In this document: one piece after another, positions 1 through 5,326 of the stretch | How the letters are laid out: the number at the start of each line of letters is the position of its first letter | How positions within the stretch are numbered: the stretch's first letter is position 1 | Source: Actinomycetota bacterium | GTDB taxonomy: Bacteria > Actinomycetota > Actinomycetes > S36-B12 > UBA10799 | Assembly: GCA_030837395.1 (NCBI GenBank) | Contig: JAUPKO010000517.1 | Location: 1 to 5,692, forward strand | Length of the DNA stretch: 5,692 bases | Reading direction: 5' to 3' | Made by a program: the position numbers and the translations under genes | Notes under the pieces: generated by a model | The model's input: the letters and a program-made list of their open reading frames with translations, nothing else | What the model was told of the DNA's origin: nothing | The model's database searches: none

Positions 1-113
1 ACGACGGCGCGTATGTGGCCCTTGCCGAAGCCCTAGACGCGACCCTTCTAACCGCCGACGCCCGACTCACTCGAGCGGTTGGGCCCCACTGCGTGATCGA
101 ACTCTTCCTGTGA
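1..113 (+). CDS. vapC: VapC-like PIN-domain toxin, C-terminal end (partial)
   Basis: Reading from base 3 gives 36 codons to a TGA at 111-113; the gene starts before the window. The tail contains DGAYVALAEAL and LLTADARL, then an ending of the form CVIELFL. These match the C-terminal half of VapC PIN-domain toxins, the ribonuclease partners of VapB antitoxins. In that family the Asp of the first motif and the Asp of TAD are the last two of the acidic residues that hold the catalytic metal. The partial codon at the window edge ends in AC, which allows the Tyr usual before this motif. A VapB gene would be expected just upstream, outside the window. The gene ends naturally, so the IS21-type element inserted downstream without cutting it. 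The family call is from motif recognition of 36 residues, so the VapC subtype and RNA target cannot be given. Confidence 0.75.
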   Translation, partial: DGAYVALAEALDATLLTADARLTRAVGPHCVIELFL

Positions 114-151
114 CCCCAGGCAAGGATCCCCTGTGGCGAGTAGCCCTTCTT

Positions 152-201
152 GGTAGCGGTGGTCCGGGTTGTTGGTAGCAGGGTTCCGGTGACCGGGTAG
201 C
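152..201. repeat. GGTAGC repeats at 22-bp spacing, candidate IstA-binding sites
   Basis: GGTAGC occurs at 152-157, 174-179 and 196-201, spaced exactly 22 bp apart, or about two helical turns. A partial copy (GTAGC) lies at 140-144. The first two copies share a longer TTGGTAGC. Repeats of this kind near a terminus are typical of IS21-family ends, where they bind the transposase, so I read this as the inner part of the istB-side end. The repeat is seen directly; the function is inferred. Confidence 0.45.
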
Positions 202-234
202 GCCCTGTGAGGAGGCATTGACCCGGTCACCGGA
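185..234. repeat. Perfect 14-bp inverted repeat between vapC and istB
   Basis: TCCGGTGACCGGGT at 185-198 is the exact reverse complement of 221-234, with a 22-nt loop. It sits between two convergent genes (vapC ending at 113, istB at 242), so a bidirectional transcription terminator is possible. No T-run follows either arm, so an intrinsic terminator is not well supported. The left arm overlaps the third GGTAGC repeat, so the structure could instead belong to the IS21 end. Confidence 0.5.
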
Positions 235-241
235 GGTGTGG

Positions 242-1018
242 CTATTCCCAGTGGTCGGCTGCGGCGCGGGCTTGCTGGCCTTGTTGCCTGCGCATGTCGA
301 CTTGGCCGAGGTTGATGATGCGGGCGTTGCTCGCGAGCCGGTTGACGATCGAGTCCGCGGCGACTCGGTCGGGTAGGGCTTGGGCCCAGTAGTCGGGCCC
401 GGATTGGCTGGCGATGAGGGTTGGCAGGCGATGTTCGCGGTTGGCCAGGATCGCGAACAGGTCGCTAGCTGCGTCGGGGTCGATGCCGATGGTGAGGAAG
501 TCATCGATGATGAGCAGGTCGGTGTCGGATAGTCGGGTGAGCAGGTCCTGGTGGGCGATGCCGTCGCCGCGGGCGATGACGAGTTTGCGGGCCAGGTCGT
601 CCATCCGCAGGTAGATGACGTCGTGTTCGCGTTGGCAGGCCGCGATCCCGATCGCGCAGACGAGGTAGGTTTTGCCGCCTCCGGTGGGGGAGGTGATCAG
701 CAGGTTCCTGGGTTCGCTGGTCCAGTCGTGCACTTCGTAGCGCCGCATTCTGATGGGGTTGATGCCGCGACCTTCCTGGTAGTCGAGTTCGGCGATCGTG
801 GCGGTCGGGATGGGGAAGTCAGCGGCCCGGATCAGTTTGTCGATGCGGTTGGCGCGGCGCTGATCGAGGGCGTCATCCACAGCGGTGAGGAACAGCTGCT
901 CGGGGGTGAGGGTGTCGTTGTCCTCATCTCGGATGAGTTCCTCGAATCGGGTGGCGACGTGGGTGACGCGCAGGGCGCGGAATTTGTCGTAGTCGACGCT
1001 GGTGAACATTGCGGTCAC
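242..1018 (-). CDS. istB: IstB-like AAA+ ATPase, IS21-family transposition helper
   Basis: A 258-residue protein. A P-loop lies at about residues 108-118 (SPTGGGKT, Walker A) and Walker B at 168-174 (LLIIDDF, with Asp172 and Asp173). An ASQ segment follows at 203-205, and an Arg-containing stretch (VNRLASNARIINL) near 225-237 is in the position of the late AAA+ motifs of IstB. Known IstB proteins bind ATP and DNA and direct the IstA transposase to its target. The start taken here is a GTG whose bases overlap the istA stop (GTGA, 1015-1018), which suggests translational coupling. An ATG three codons downstream (1007-1009) is an equally plausible start. The frame is uninterrupted, so IstB may still be made if the operon is transcribed. 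However, the inserted RIT now separates it from the istA start and any promoter there. Confidence 0.88.
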   Translation of the reverse strand: MTAMFTSVDYDKFRALRVTHVATRFEELIRDEDNDTLTPEQLFLTAVDDALDQRRANRIDKLIRAADFPIPTATIAELDYQEGRGINPIRMRRYEVHDWTSEPRNLLITSPTGGGKTYLVCAIGIAACQREHDVIYLRMDDLARKLVIARGDGIAHQDLLTRLSDTDLLIIDDFLTIGIDPDAASDLFAILANREHRLPTLIASQSGPDYWAQALPDRVAADSIVNRLASNARIINLGQVDMRRQQGQQARAAADHWE

Positions 1019-1852
1019 CGTCCCTGGGCGTAGTAGTCGGCGCCGCGCACGAACACCCCGGGTGCTTCGGTGGTCGGGTCCGCGGTGTTCTTACGGTTCG
1101 ATGCTGCGGGGATGACCGGCGGCGGTTTCTGCTGGTCGCTGGTGATGCCGGCCGTGAGCCGTTTGAGTGTCGAATAGGTCGGGTGGGCGCCCATGTTCAG
1201 CAACTGCTGGCAGGCCGCTTCCAGTTTCTGTTTGTTCTTCTTGCCCAACGTTTCCAGGATGTTCTGGCAGTCGAGGTATCCCTGGGCTTCGATCGGGTGC
1301 CGGTCCAGGATGGCCTCGATGACCGCCACGGTCGCGGGGCCGAAAGCGCCGGCCCGGTCGGTGAACCAGCGCCGCGACCACAGCCCGGCCACATGGCGGT
1401 GCTGCGCGGGGACGTGGGCGGGGTCGGTGGCGTATTGGCCTTTGCGGCCGTTCTTGCGGGGATGCTCGGCGACGACCTGCTGACCGTCGAAAATTGTGAC
1501 CCGGGTGGCGGTCACCCGCACCCGCAGCAGCTGCCCGGCCAGTGCATGCGGCACCGAATAGTGCTGGTAGCCCACGGTGAGGTGATAGTTGCGCCCGACC
1601 TTGGCCTGTTTCCAGTCCACCTGTTCGAACACCTCCTCGGGCAGTGGGGACAACGACGCCAACTCGTCGTCGGTGAACCGTTCGACACGGGTCGTGCCAT
1701 CGATGCGGCGAATGTCGTGGTTGACTTCGTGCACCCGCTCGGTGATGGCCTCGTTCAACTCGGCCACCGTGGTCCATACCTCCTCGGCCAAATAGCCGAT
1801 CACCCGCTTGTTGATCGTGTTCACCGCCGACTCCACCGCCGCCTTGTCCCGG
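1015..1852 (-). pseudogene. istA: IstA transposase, C-terminal fragment (gene split by RIT insertion)
   Basis: The minus-strand frame begins at the RIT junction with R-D-K-A-A-V-E-S-A-V-N and runs to a TGA at 1015-1017. The Glu at 1831-1833 is the third acidic residue of the DDE catalytic triad: an A-V-E-x-A-V motif following PARVRKPRDK is characteristic of IS21 transposases. Downstream is the C-terminal region with YSVPHAL and an Arg/Val-rich beta segment, then a long helical tail ending near residue 270 of the fragment. The matching N-terminal half is at 5321-5692. An in-frame GTG at 1834-1836 could start a product, but it would lack both catalytic Asp residues and the N-terminal DNA-binding region. 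The 3' end overlaps istB by 4 bp. No other frame damage is seen in this half, which suggests the disruption is fairly recent. Confidence 0.9.
1847..1852 (+). other. Left 6-bp crossover/target repeat TCCCGG
   Basis: TCCCGG occurs at both junctions between istA and the RIT element, here and at 5321-5326, in direct orientation. Keeping one copy and removing 1853-5326 restores istA as R-K-P-R-D-K across the join. This fits a 6-bp overlap region exchanged by a tyrosine recombinase, although a simple 6-bp target duplication would look the same. Confidence 0.8.
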
Positions 1853-1878
1853 TTATCCCGAGTTCGGGATAACCGGGA
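1847..1878. repeat. 32-bp palindrome at the RIT left end
   Basis: Fifteen-bp arms pair perfectly (1847-1861 with 1864-1878) around a 2-bp centre, GT. The palindrome contains the left TCCCGG, a 20-bp spacer TTATCCCGAGTTCGGGATAA (1853-1872), and CCGGGA (1873-1878), the outer edge of the inverted repeat. The right end of the element lacks the 20-bp spacer, which makes the two ends asymmetric. I interpret it as half of the circle junction carried in at integration. It could form a hairpin in transcripts, but there is no T-run to support a terminator. Confidence 0.85.
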
Positions 1879-1888
1879 TTATCCGGAG
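1863..1888. other. Second, intact recombinase core-like site inside the left end
   Basis: The arm TTCGGGATAA (1863-1872), the 6-bp centre CCGGGA (1873-1878) and the arm TTATCCGGAG (1879-1888) form a 10-6-10 inverted-arm site, the usual layout of tyrosine-recombinase core sites. The same site in opposite orientation would be rebuilt at the circle junction by joining 5311-5326 with 1853-1862. In the integrated element this copy stays unbroken. Its function is inferred from geometry. Confidence 0.5.
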
Positions 1889-1960
1889 GATTCTGTTATC
1901 CCGAGTCTCGGTGTTTTTGCCGGTTTGCAGGCGATGTGCGCCGACGGTTTCTCGGGATAA
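1873..1960 (+). repeat. RIT left inverted repeat (IRL, 88 bp)
   Basis: The reverse complement of 5239-5326 with two differences: C at 1909 against T, and G at 1947 against A. It contains TTATCCGGAG (1879-1888), TTATCCCGAG (1896-1905) and, inverted at its inner edge, CTCGGGATAA (1951-1960). All are variants of one 10-bp arm and are likely recombinase-binding sites. It precedes ritA, so a ritA promoter may lie within it or in the 56 bp that follow, but I could not identify a convincing -35/-10 pair. Confidence 0.92.
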
Positions 1961-2003
1961 CGGTGCCCAAACTTATGGTGCTCATCTCAGTGGATTTCTA
2001 CTT

Positions 2004-2013
2004 GGAGGTGAGG
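2004..2013 (+). promoter_or_regulatory. Shine-Dalgarno site deciding the ritA start
   Basis: GGAGGTGAGG lies eight bases (counted from the end of GGAGG) before the ATG at 2017. It is the only strong ribosome site upstream of this frame. It favours 2017 over the in-frame GTG at 1936, which lies inside the inverted repeat, and the ATG at 1975. Confidence 0.75.
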
Positions 2014-2016
2014 CAA

Positions 2017-3261
2017 ATGAATGTTTCTCTGGACGTGTTGATCGCCCGGGCCGACATGGCCGTCAGCGGGTTGGGGCATGCGCCGTCGACGATGTGGCAG
2101 TACCGGTGGGCGTGGTCGCAGATCACGGTGTTCTGTTCCCAGCGGGGCGCCGATGAGCTGACCGACGAGGTGACAGCGTCGATGCTGCGGTTTGTGGCCT
2201 TTGAGCACCGGCAGGGCCGGATGAAGGACTGGAAACGCAAACTGCTGCGCAAGGCGGTCTTGGTGCTGTCCGAGGTCGCCCGGACCGGGACCTACACGTG
2301 GTCGGTGACGCGGGCGAGCCATCGAAATGACGCCCTTGATGCGGCGTTTCGCCCTGTGCAGGAACAGTTCGAGCAGTGGTTGACCGGCCAGGGCCTGGCG
2401 CAGGCAACACGGGACTTGTATGCCGCGGTTGCCCGCAGAGTGTTGGCCTGGCTGCCCGGCCGCGGAATCACCGATGTGGCAGAACTGTCACCGGGCGACA
2501 TGTCCGCGGCGGTGGTGTTCCTGGGTGGACACTACCGGCCGGGAAGTATGCGTACCGCGGTCACGGCCGTGCGGGTGTTGTGTCGTTTCCTGGAAGACAG
2601 CGGATCCCGTGGCGGGCTGCGCGCCGCGGTGCCGGCCGTGTCGGTCAGACGGGTCCGGGCGGTGGCGGTGTTGCCCGCGCGCAGTGTGGAGCTCTTGGTC
2701 GACTCCCCCGATCCGGGCACCCCGATAGGGCGCAGGAACAGGGCGATGCTTCTGTTGGCGGCCCGCACGGGCCTGCGTCCGGGCGATATCGCTGACCTGC
2801 GGCTGACAGACATCGATTGGCGGGCGGCCCGGATCACGGTGAGGCAGCACAAGACGGCAACGATGGTGACGCTGCCGCTGCTCGCCGATGTGGGTGCGGC
2901 GATCGCCGACTATCTGCTTCACGGCAGGCCCCCTGATGCTGGCGACGATCACGTCTTCTTGCGTTCACAGGCCCCGCATGTCGCCTTCTCGTCTTCGGCC
3001 GATCTTTATCATGTGGCAGCGACGGCATTCGCGCGCACCGCGTCGACCTCGACCGTCGACACCGGCCGCGGGATGCGTGTGCTGCGGGCGTCGTTGGCAA
3101 CCAGGATGCTCGAGCAGGACACACCCCTGCCGGTCATCGCCGCAGCATTGGGCCATCGTGGAATCGACTCGGTGAAACATTATCTTGGCGCCGACGAGGC
3201 CCGGATGCGGCAGTGCTGCCTGGGTTTGGCGGGTATCGAACCGGAAGGTGCACGGCCATGA
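2017..3261 (+). CDS. ritA: RIT tyrosine recombinase A
   Basis: A 414-residue tyrosine recombinase, first of the trio. Residues about 1-100 form an extra helical N-terminal region. Residues about 110-205 resemble the SAM-like core-binding domain (FEQWLTGQGLAQATRDLYAAV), and about 225-400 form the catalytic domain. Active-site residues read as Arg254 (ARTGLRPGDIADL), Lys279 (QHKTATM), Arg357 (MRVLRASLAT), His380 (ALGHRGI) and the nucleophile Tyr389 (KHYLGAD), with the standard spacing of nine from His to Tyr. The first His of the usual HxxR motif is Arg354 here, an unusual substitution. The ATG follows a strong GGAGG site. The stop overlaps the ritB start as ATGA (3258-3261), indicating coupled translation. 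It presumably acts with RitB and RitC at the inverted repeats to excise and integrate the element. The gene letter rests on position and family size; the recombinase assignment is secure. Confidence 0.92.
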   Translation: MNVSLDVLIARADMAVSGLGHAPSTMWQYRWAWSQITVFCSQRGADELTDEVTASMLRFVAFEHRQGRMKDWKRKLLRKAVLVLSEVARTGTYTWSVTRASHRNDALDAAFRPVQEQFEQWLTGQGLAQATRDLYAAVARRVLAWLPGRGITDVAELSPGDMSAAVVFLGGHYRPGSMRTAVTAVRVLCRFLEDSGSRGGLRAAVPAVSVRRVRAVAVLPARSVELLVDSPDPGTPIGRRNRAMLLLAARTGLRPGDIADLRLTDIDWRAARITVRQHKTATMVTLPLLADVGAAIADYLLHGRPPDAGDDHVFLRSQAPHVAFSSSADLYHVAATAFARTASTSTVDTGRGMRVLRASLATRMLEQDTPLPVIAAALGHRGIDSVKHYLGADEARMRQCCLGLAGIEPEGARP

Positions 3262-4229
3262 CCAGGCCGGTCAGCGGGTTGGCCGCGCACATCGACAGCC
3301 TGCTGGACATCAAACACGCGATCGGGTTGCCCTACCGCACATCGGAGCGGCATCTGCGCGCGTTCGAAGCGATGTGCGCCGAGCAGTGTCCCGGGCAGGC
3401 CACCGTGAACCGACAGATGGCGATGCGGTGGGCCGCCAGTCGTCCCGGGGAACACGTCAACGCCCAGATGCGCCGGATCACCCCGGTCCGGCAGTTGGCC
3501 AAACACATCGCCGGACTCGGGATAGACGCGTTCGTGATCCCGCCGGGGATCCCCGGAAGGCAGATCCGATATCGCCCACACCTCTACTCCCACGCCCAGC
3601 TGCGGGCGATTTTCCAGGCGGCCGACCGGATTGTGCCCTCCGGGTACGGCGGGGCCCGACACGTGATCATCCCGGTGATATTCAGGGTGATCTACTGCCT
3701 TGGTCTGCGTCCCGGTGAGGCACGCCGATTGCATCGCACCGACGTCGACCTCACCCGCGGCACTATCCACATACGAGAATCGAAAGGCCATAAGAACCGG
3801 CTGGTGTTCCTCTCCGCGGACCTGCACGACTACTGCCGCCGCTACGACGCCGAGATCAGCACCCACCATCGCCAGCGGGTCGCCTTCTTCCCGAAAAAGG
3901 ACGCCAACTTCTACAGCGCAAGCACCCTCGACCACTGGTTCGGTCAACTCCTCGACACCGCCGAACCGAAGATCGAGGCCACCCCGGGTTCACCGCCGCG
4001 GGTCTATGACCTGCGCCACGCCCACGTCGTCGAAGTCATCAACACCTGGGCGCGCGCAGGGCGCGACCCGGAAGCCTTGGTCATGTATTTGAGCCTGCAC
4101 CTGGGCCACGCCAACCCCGAGGACACCTGGTACTACTTCCACCTCGCCGCGGATTTCCATCCCGACCTTCGCCGACTCGCCAACACCAGCATCGAATCCG
4201 TCCTGACGGAGCCAGCCCATGTCATCTGA
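3258..4229 (+). CDS. ritB: RIT tyrosine recombinase B
   Basis: A 323-residue tyrosine recombinase, second of the trio. Residues about 1-105 are a helical core-binding domain and the rest is catalytic. Active-site positions are Arg151 (CLGLRPGEARRL), Lys176 (ESKGHKNR), Arg253 (YDLRHAH), His284 (HLGHANPED) and Tyr293 (TWYYF, the second Tyr, at the canonical spacing of nine from His284; Tyr292 is adjacent). The HxxR motif carries Tyr250 in place of the first His. The ATG overlaps the ritA stop and follows GGAAGG (3243-3248) by nine bases. A longer in-frame start at 3213 lies inside ritA and is less likely. The 3' end overlaps ritC by 11 bp. Tight overlap on both sides suggests the three proteins are made in balanced amounts and work as a complex, which is an inference. 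Confidence 0.92.
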   Translation: MTRPVSGLAAHIDSLLDIKHAIGLPYRTSERHLRAFEAMCAEQCPGQATVNRQMAMRWAASRPGEHVNAQMRRITPVRQLAKHIAGLGIDAFVIPPGIPGRQIRYRPHLYSHAQLRAIFQAADRIVPSGYGGARHVIIPVIFRVIYCLGLRPGEARRLHRTDVDLTRGTIHIRESKGHKNRLVFLSADLHDYCRRYDAEISTHHRQRVAFFPKKDANFYSASTLDHWFGQLLDTAEPKIEATPGSPPRVYDLRHAHVVEVINTWARAGRDPEALVMYLSLHLGHANPEDTWYYFHLAADFHPDLRRLANTSIESVLTEPAHVI

Positions 4230-5238
4230 GCACTTCTACCGTCTCGTCCGCTCCTGGCTGACCGTGCACCTGCCCCGAGCCCGCAGACTCAGCCCCCACA
4301 CCATCCGCTCCTACAAGACCGCGCTGAACATGCTGCTCACCTATCTGCGCCAGACCAGCGACCTCGACCTGACCCAGATCACCTTCGAGGCCATCAACCG
4401 TGCCACCATCACCGCGTTCACCACATGGTTGACCGACACCAAACGCCTTGCCCCTTCCACGGCGAATCAGCGCCTGGCCGCGATCAAATCCTTCCTGTCC
4501 TACTGCGCCGCAGAAGACCCGGCGCTCGTGGCGCTCTGGCTGGAGGTGAAACAGACACGACCCGCCCGCACCCCCGCACCCACCCGGAAGGCATTGACGA
4601 TACCGGCCATCGACGCATTGATCCGCGCACCCGGACAGGACACCCACCGCGGCGTGCGCGACACCACCCTCATCCTGCTGCTGTTCGACACCGCCGCCCG
4701 CATCCAAGAAGTCCTCGACCTTCAGATCGCCGACATCAACACCGCTCCCGGCCGCGCCACAGTGACCGTCACCGGCAAAGGATCCAAGACCAGAACCATT
4801 CCCATCATGGACAAAACCGGCCGTCACCTCGACCAGTACGCCAGCGTCTTCCACCCCGGCACACCCACACCGGAAACCCTGCTGTTCTTCACTACCCGCG
4901 CCGGCCACCACCAACCGATGAGTCAGGACAATGTCACCTTCCTGCTCAACAAGCATGCAGCCACCGCCCGGGTGGACTGCCCAGAACTGCCCGACCGGAT
5001 CCACAGCCACCAGTTGCGGCACGCCCGAGCCATGCAAATGCTGCGCGCCGGAGTGCCGCTGCCCCACATCAAGGAATTTCTCGGCCACGCCAACATCGCC
5101 ACCACCAGCATCTACGCCTCAGCCGACAACCAGATGGTGCGCGACGCGATCCAGAAAGCCGCAGGCACCACCCCCGACCTCGCACCCGTCTGGAAAGGAG
5201 ACGACGACATGATCCTCCAACTCGCCGGACTCACATGA
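4219..5238 (+). CDS. ritC: RIT tyrosine recombinase C
   Basis: A 339-residue tyrosine recombinase, third of the trio and the most canonical in sequence. The core-binding domain spans about residues 3-100 (LSPHTIRSYKTALNMLLTYL, then STANQRLAAIKSFLSYC), and the catalytic domain about 125-305. It has the full residue set: Arg161 (TAARIQEVLDL), Lys187 (TGKGSKTR), His264 and Arg267 (HQLRH), His290 (FLGHANIATT) and Tyr299 (SIYASAD). About 40 residues follow the Tyr. The ATG overlaps ritB by 11 bp, with GGAG (4208-4211) seven bases upstream. The TGA ends at 5238 and the right inverted repeat starts at 5239, leaving no spacer. Its motifs resemble the XerC/XerD type (GKGxKxR, HxLRH). Because only RitC keeps the first His of the HxxR motif, it is a candidate for the main catalytic subunit. 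Confidence 0.93.
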   Translation: MSSEHFYRLVRSWLTVHLPRARRLSPHTIRSYKTALNMLLTYLRQTSDLDLTQITFEAINRATITAFTTWLTDTKRLAPSTANQRLAAIKSFLSYCAAEDPALVALWLEVKQTRPARTPAPTRKALTIPAIDALIRAPGQDTHRGVRDTTLILLLFDTAARIQEVLDLQIADINTAPGRATVTVTGKGSKTRTIPIMDKTGRHLDQYASVFHPGTPTPETLLFFTTRAGHHQPMSQDNVTFLLNKHAATARVDCPELPDRIHSHQLRHARAMQMLRAGVPLPHIKEFLGHANIATTSIYASADNQMVRDAIQKAAGTTPDLAPVWKGDDDMILQLAGLT

Positions 5239-5326
5239 TTATCCCGAGAAATCGTCGGCGCACATCGCCTGCAAACCGGCAAAAACACCAAGACTCGGGA
5301 TAACAGAATCCTCCGGATAATCCCGG
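5239..5326 (-). repeat. RIT right inverted repeat (IRR, 88 bp)
   Basis: The reverse complement of the left repeat at 86 of 88 positions. It begins one base after the ritC stop and ends with TCCCGG (5321-5326), the shared junction hexamer. Arm motifs are TTATCCCGAG at 5239-5248, CTCGGGATAA at 5294-5303 and CTCCGGATAA at 5311-5320. The last sits directly against the hexamer and would form the second arm of the rebuilt core site. Read on the minus strand, the repeat extends the broken istA frame by 26 codons to a TAA at 5239-5241. Confidence 0.92.

Larger units (their letters stand above)
1853..5326 (+). mobile_element. RIT (recombinase in trio) element inserted in istA
   Basis: A 3,474-bp element bounded by istA halves. 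It holds three consecutive overlapping tyrosine-recombinase genes in one direction and 88-bp inverted repeats at the ends (1873-1960 and 5239-5326, 86 of 88 matching). Three different tyrosine recombinases in tandem between inverted repeats are the definition of a RIT element. Tn554-type elements differ: their third gene, tnpC, is not a recombinase. All three genes are open and keep the Arg, Lys, Arg, His and Tyr active-site positions, and both ends are present, so the element looks potentially active. No cargo gene is present: 56 bp separate the left repeat from ritA, and the right repeat begins at the base after the ritC stop. Confidence 0.9.

Noticed and set aside
551..1033. + strand open frame opposite istB
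   Set aside because: It mirrors the istB codons and has the Val/Gly/Asp-rich composition of an antisense shadow. No family features were seen.
1009..1872. Long + strand open frame (287 codons) opposite istA
   Set aside because: It is a shadow of the istA coding strand in GC-rich DNA. It has no recognisable motif and no ribosome site, while the minus-strand frame carries clear IS21 transposase motifs.
1847..1878. Palindrome as an intrinsic terminator for istA or the RIT
   Set aside because: No T-run follows on either strand, and the same arm motif recurs at both element ends, so a recombination site explains it better.
1873..1960. Promoter for ritA within the left repeat
   Set aside because: TTGCAG at 1925-1930 and GGATAA at 1955-1960 look like -35 and -10 boxes, but the spacing of 24 bp is too long. 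No better pair was found.
1936..2016. GTG at 1936 (or ATG at 1975) as the ritA start
   Set aside because: The GTG would put the N-terminus inside the inverted repeat and has no ribosome site. GGAGG before the ATG at 2017 is much stronger.
3180..3947. 255-codon minus-strand open frame opposite ritB
   Set aside because: An antisense shadow with no motif. It spans the ritA-ritB overlap.
4222..5088. 288-codon minus-strand open frame opposite ritC
   Set aside because: Gly- and Val-rich shadow translation. ritC on the + strand has complete recombinase active-site motifs and a ribosome site.
1853..5326. Classification as a Tn554-type transposon
   Set aside because: The third gene is a full tyrosine recombinase with all active-site residues rather than a small TnpC-like protein, and long inverted repeats are present. 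Both fit a RIT element.
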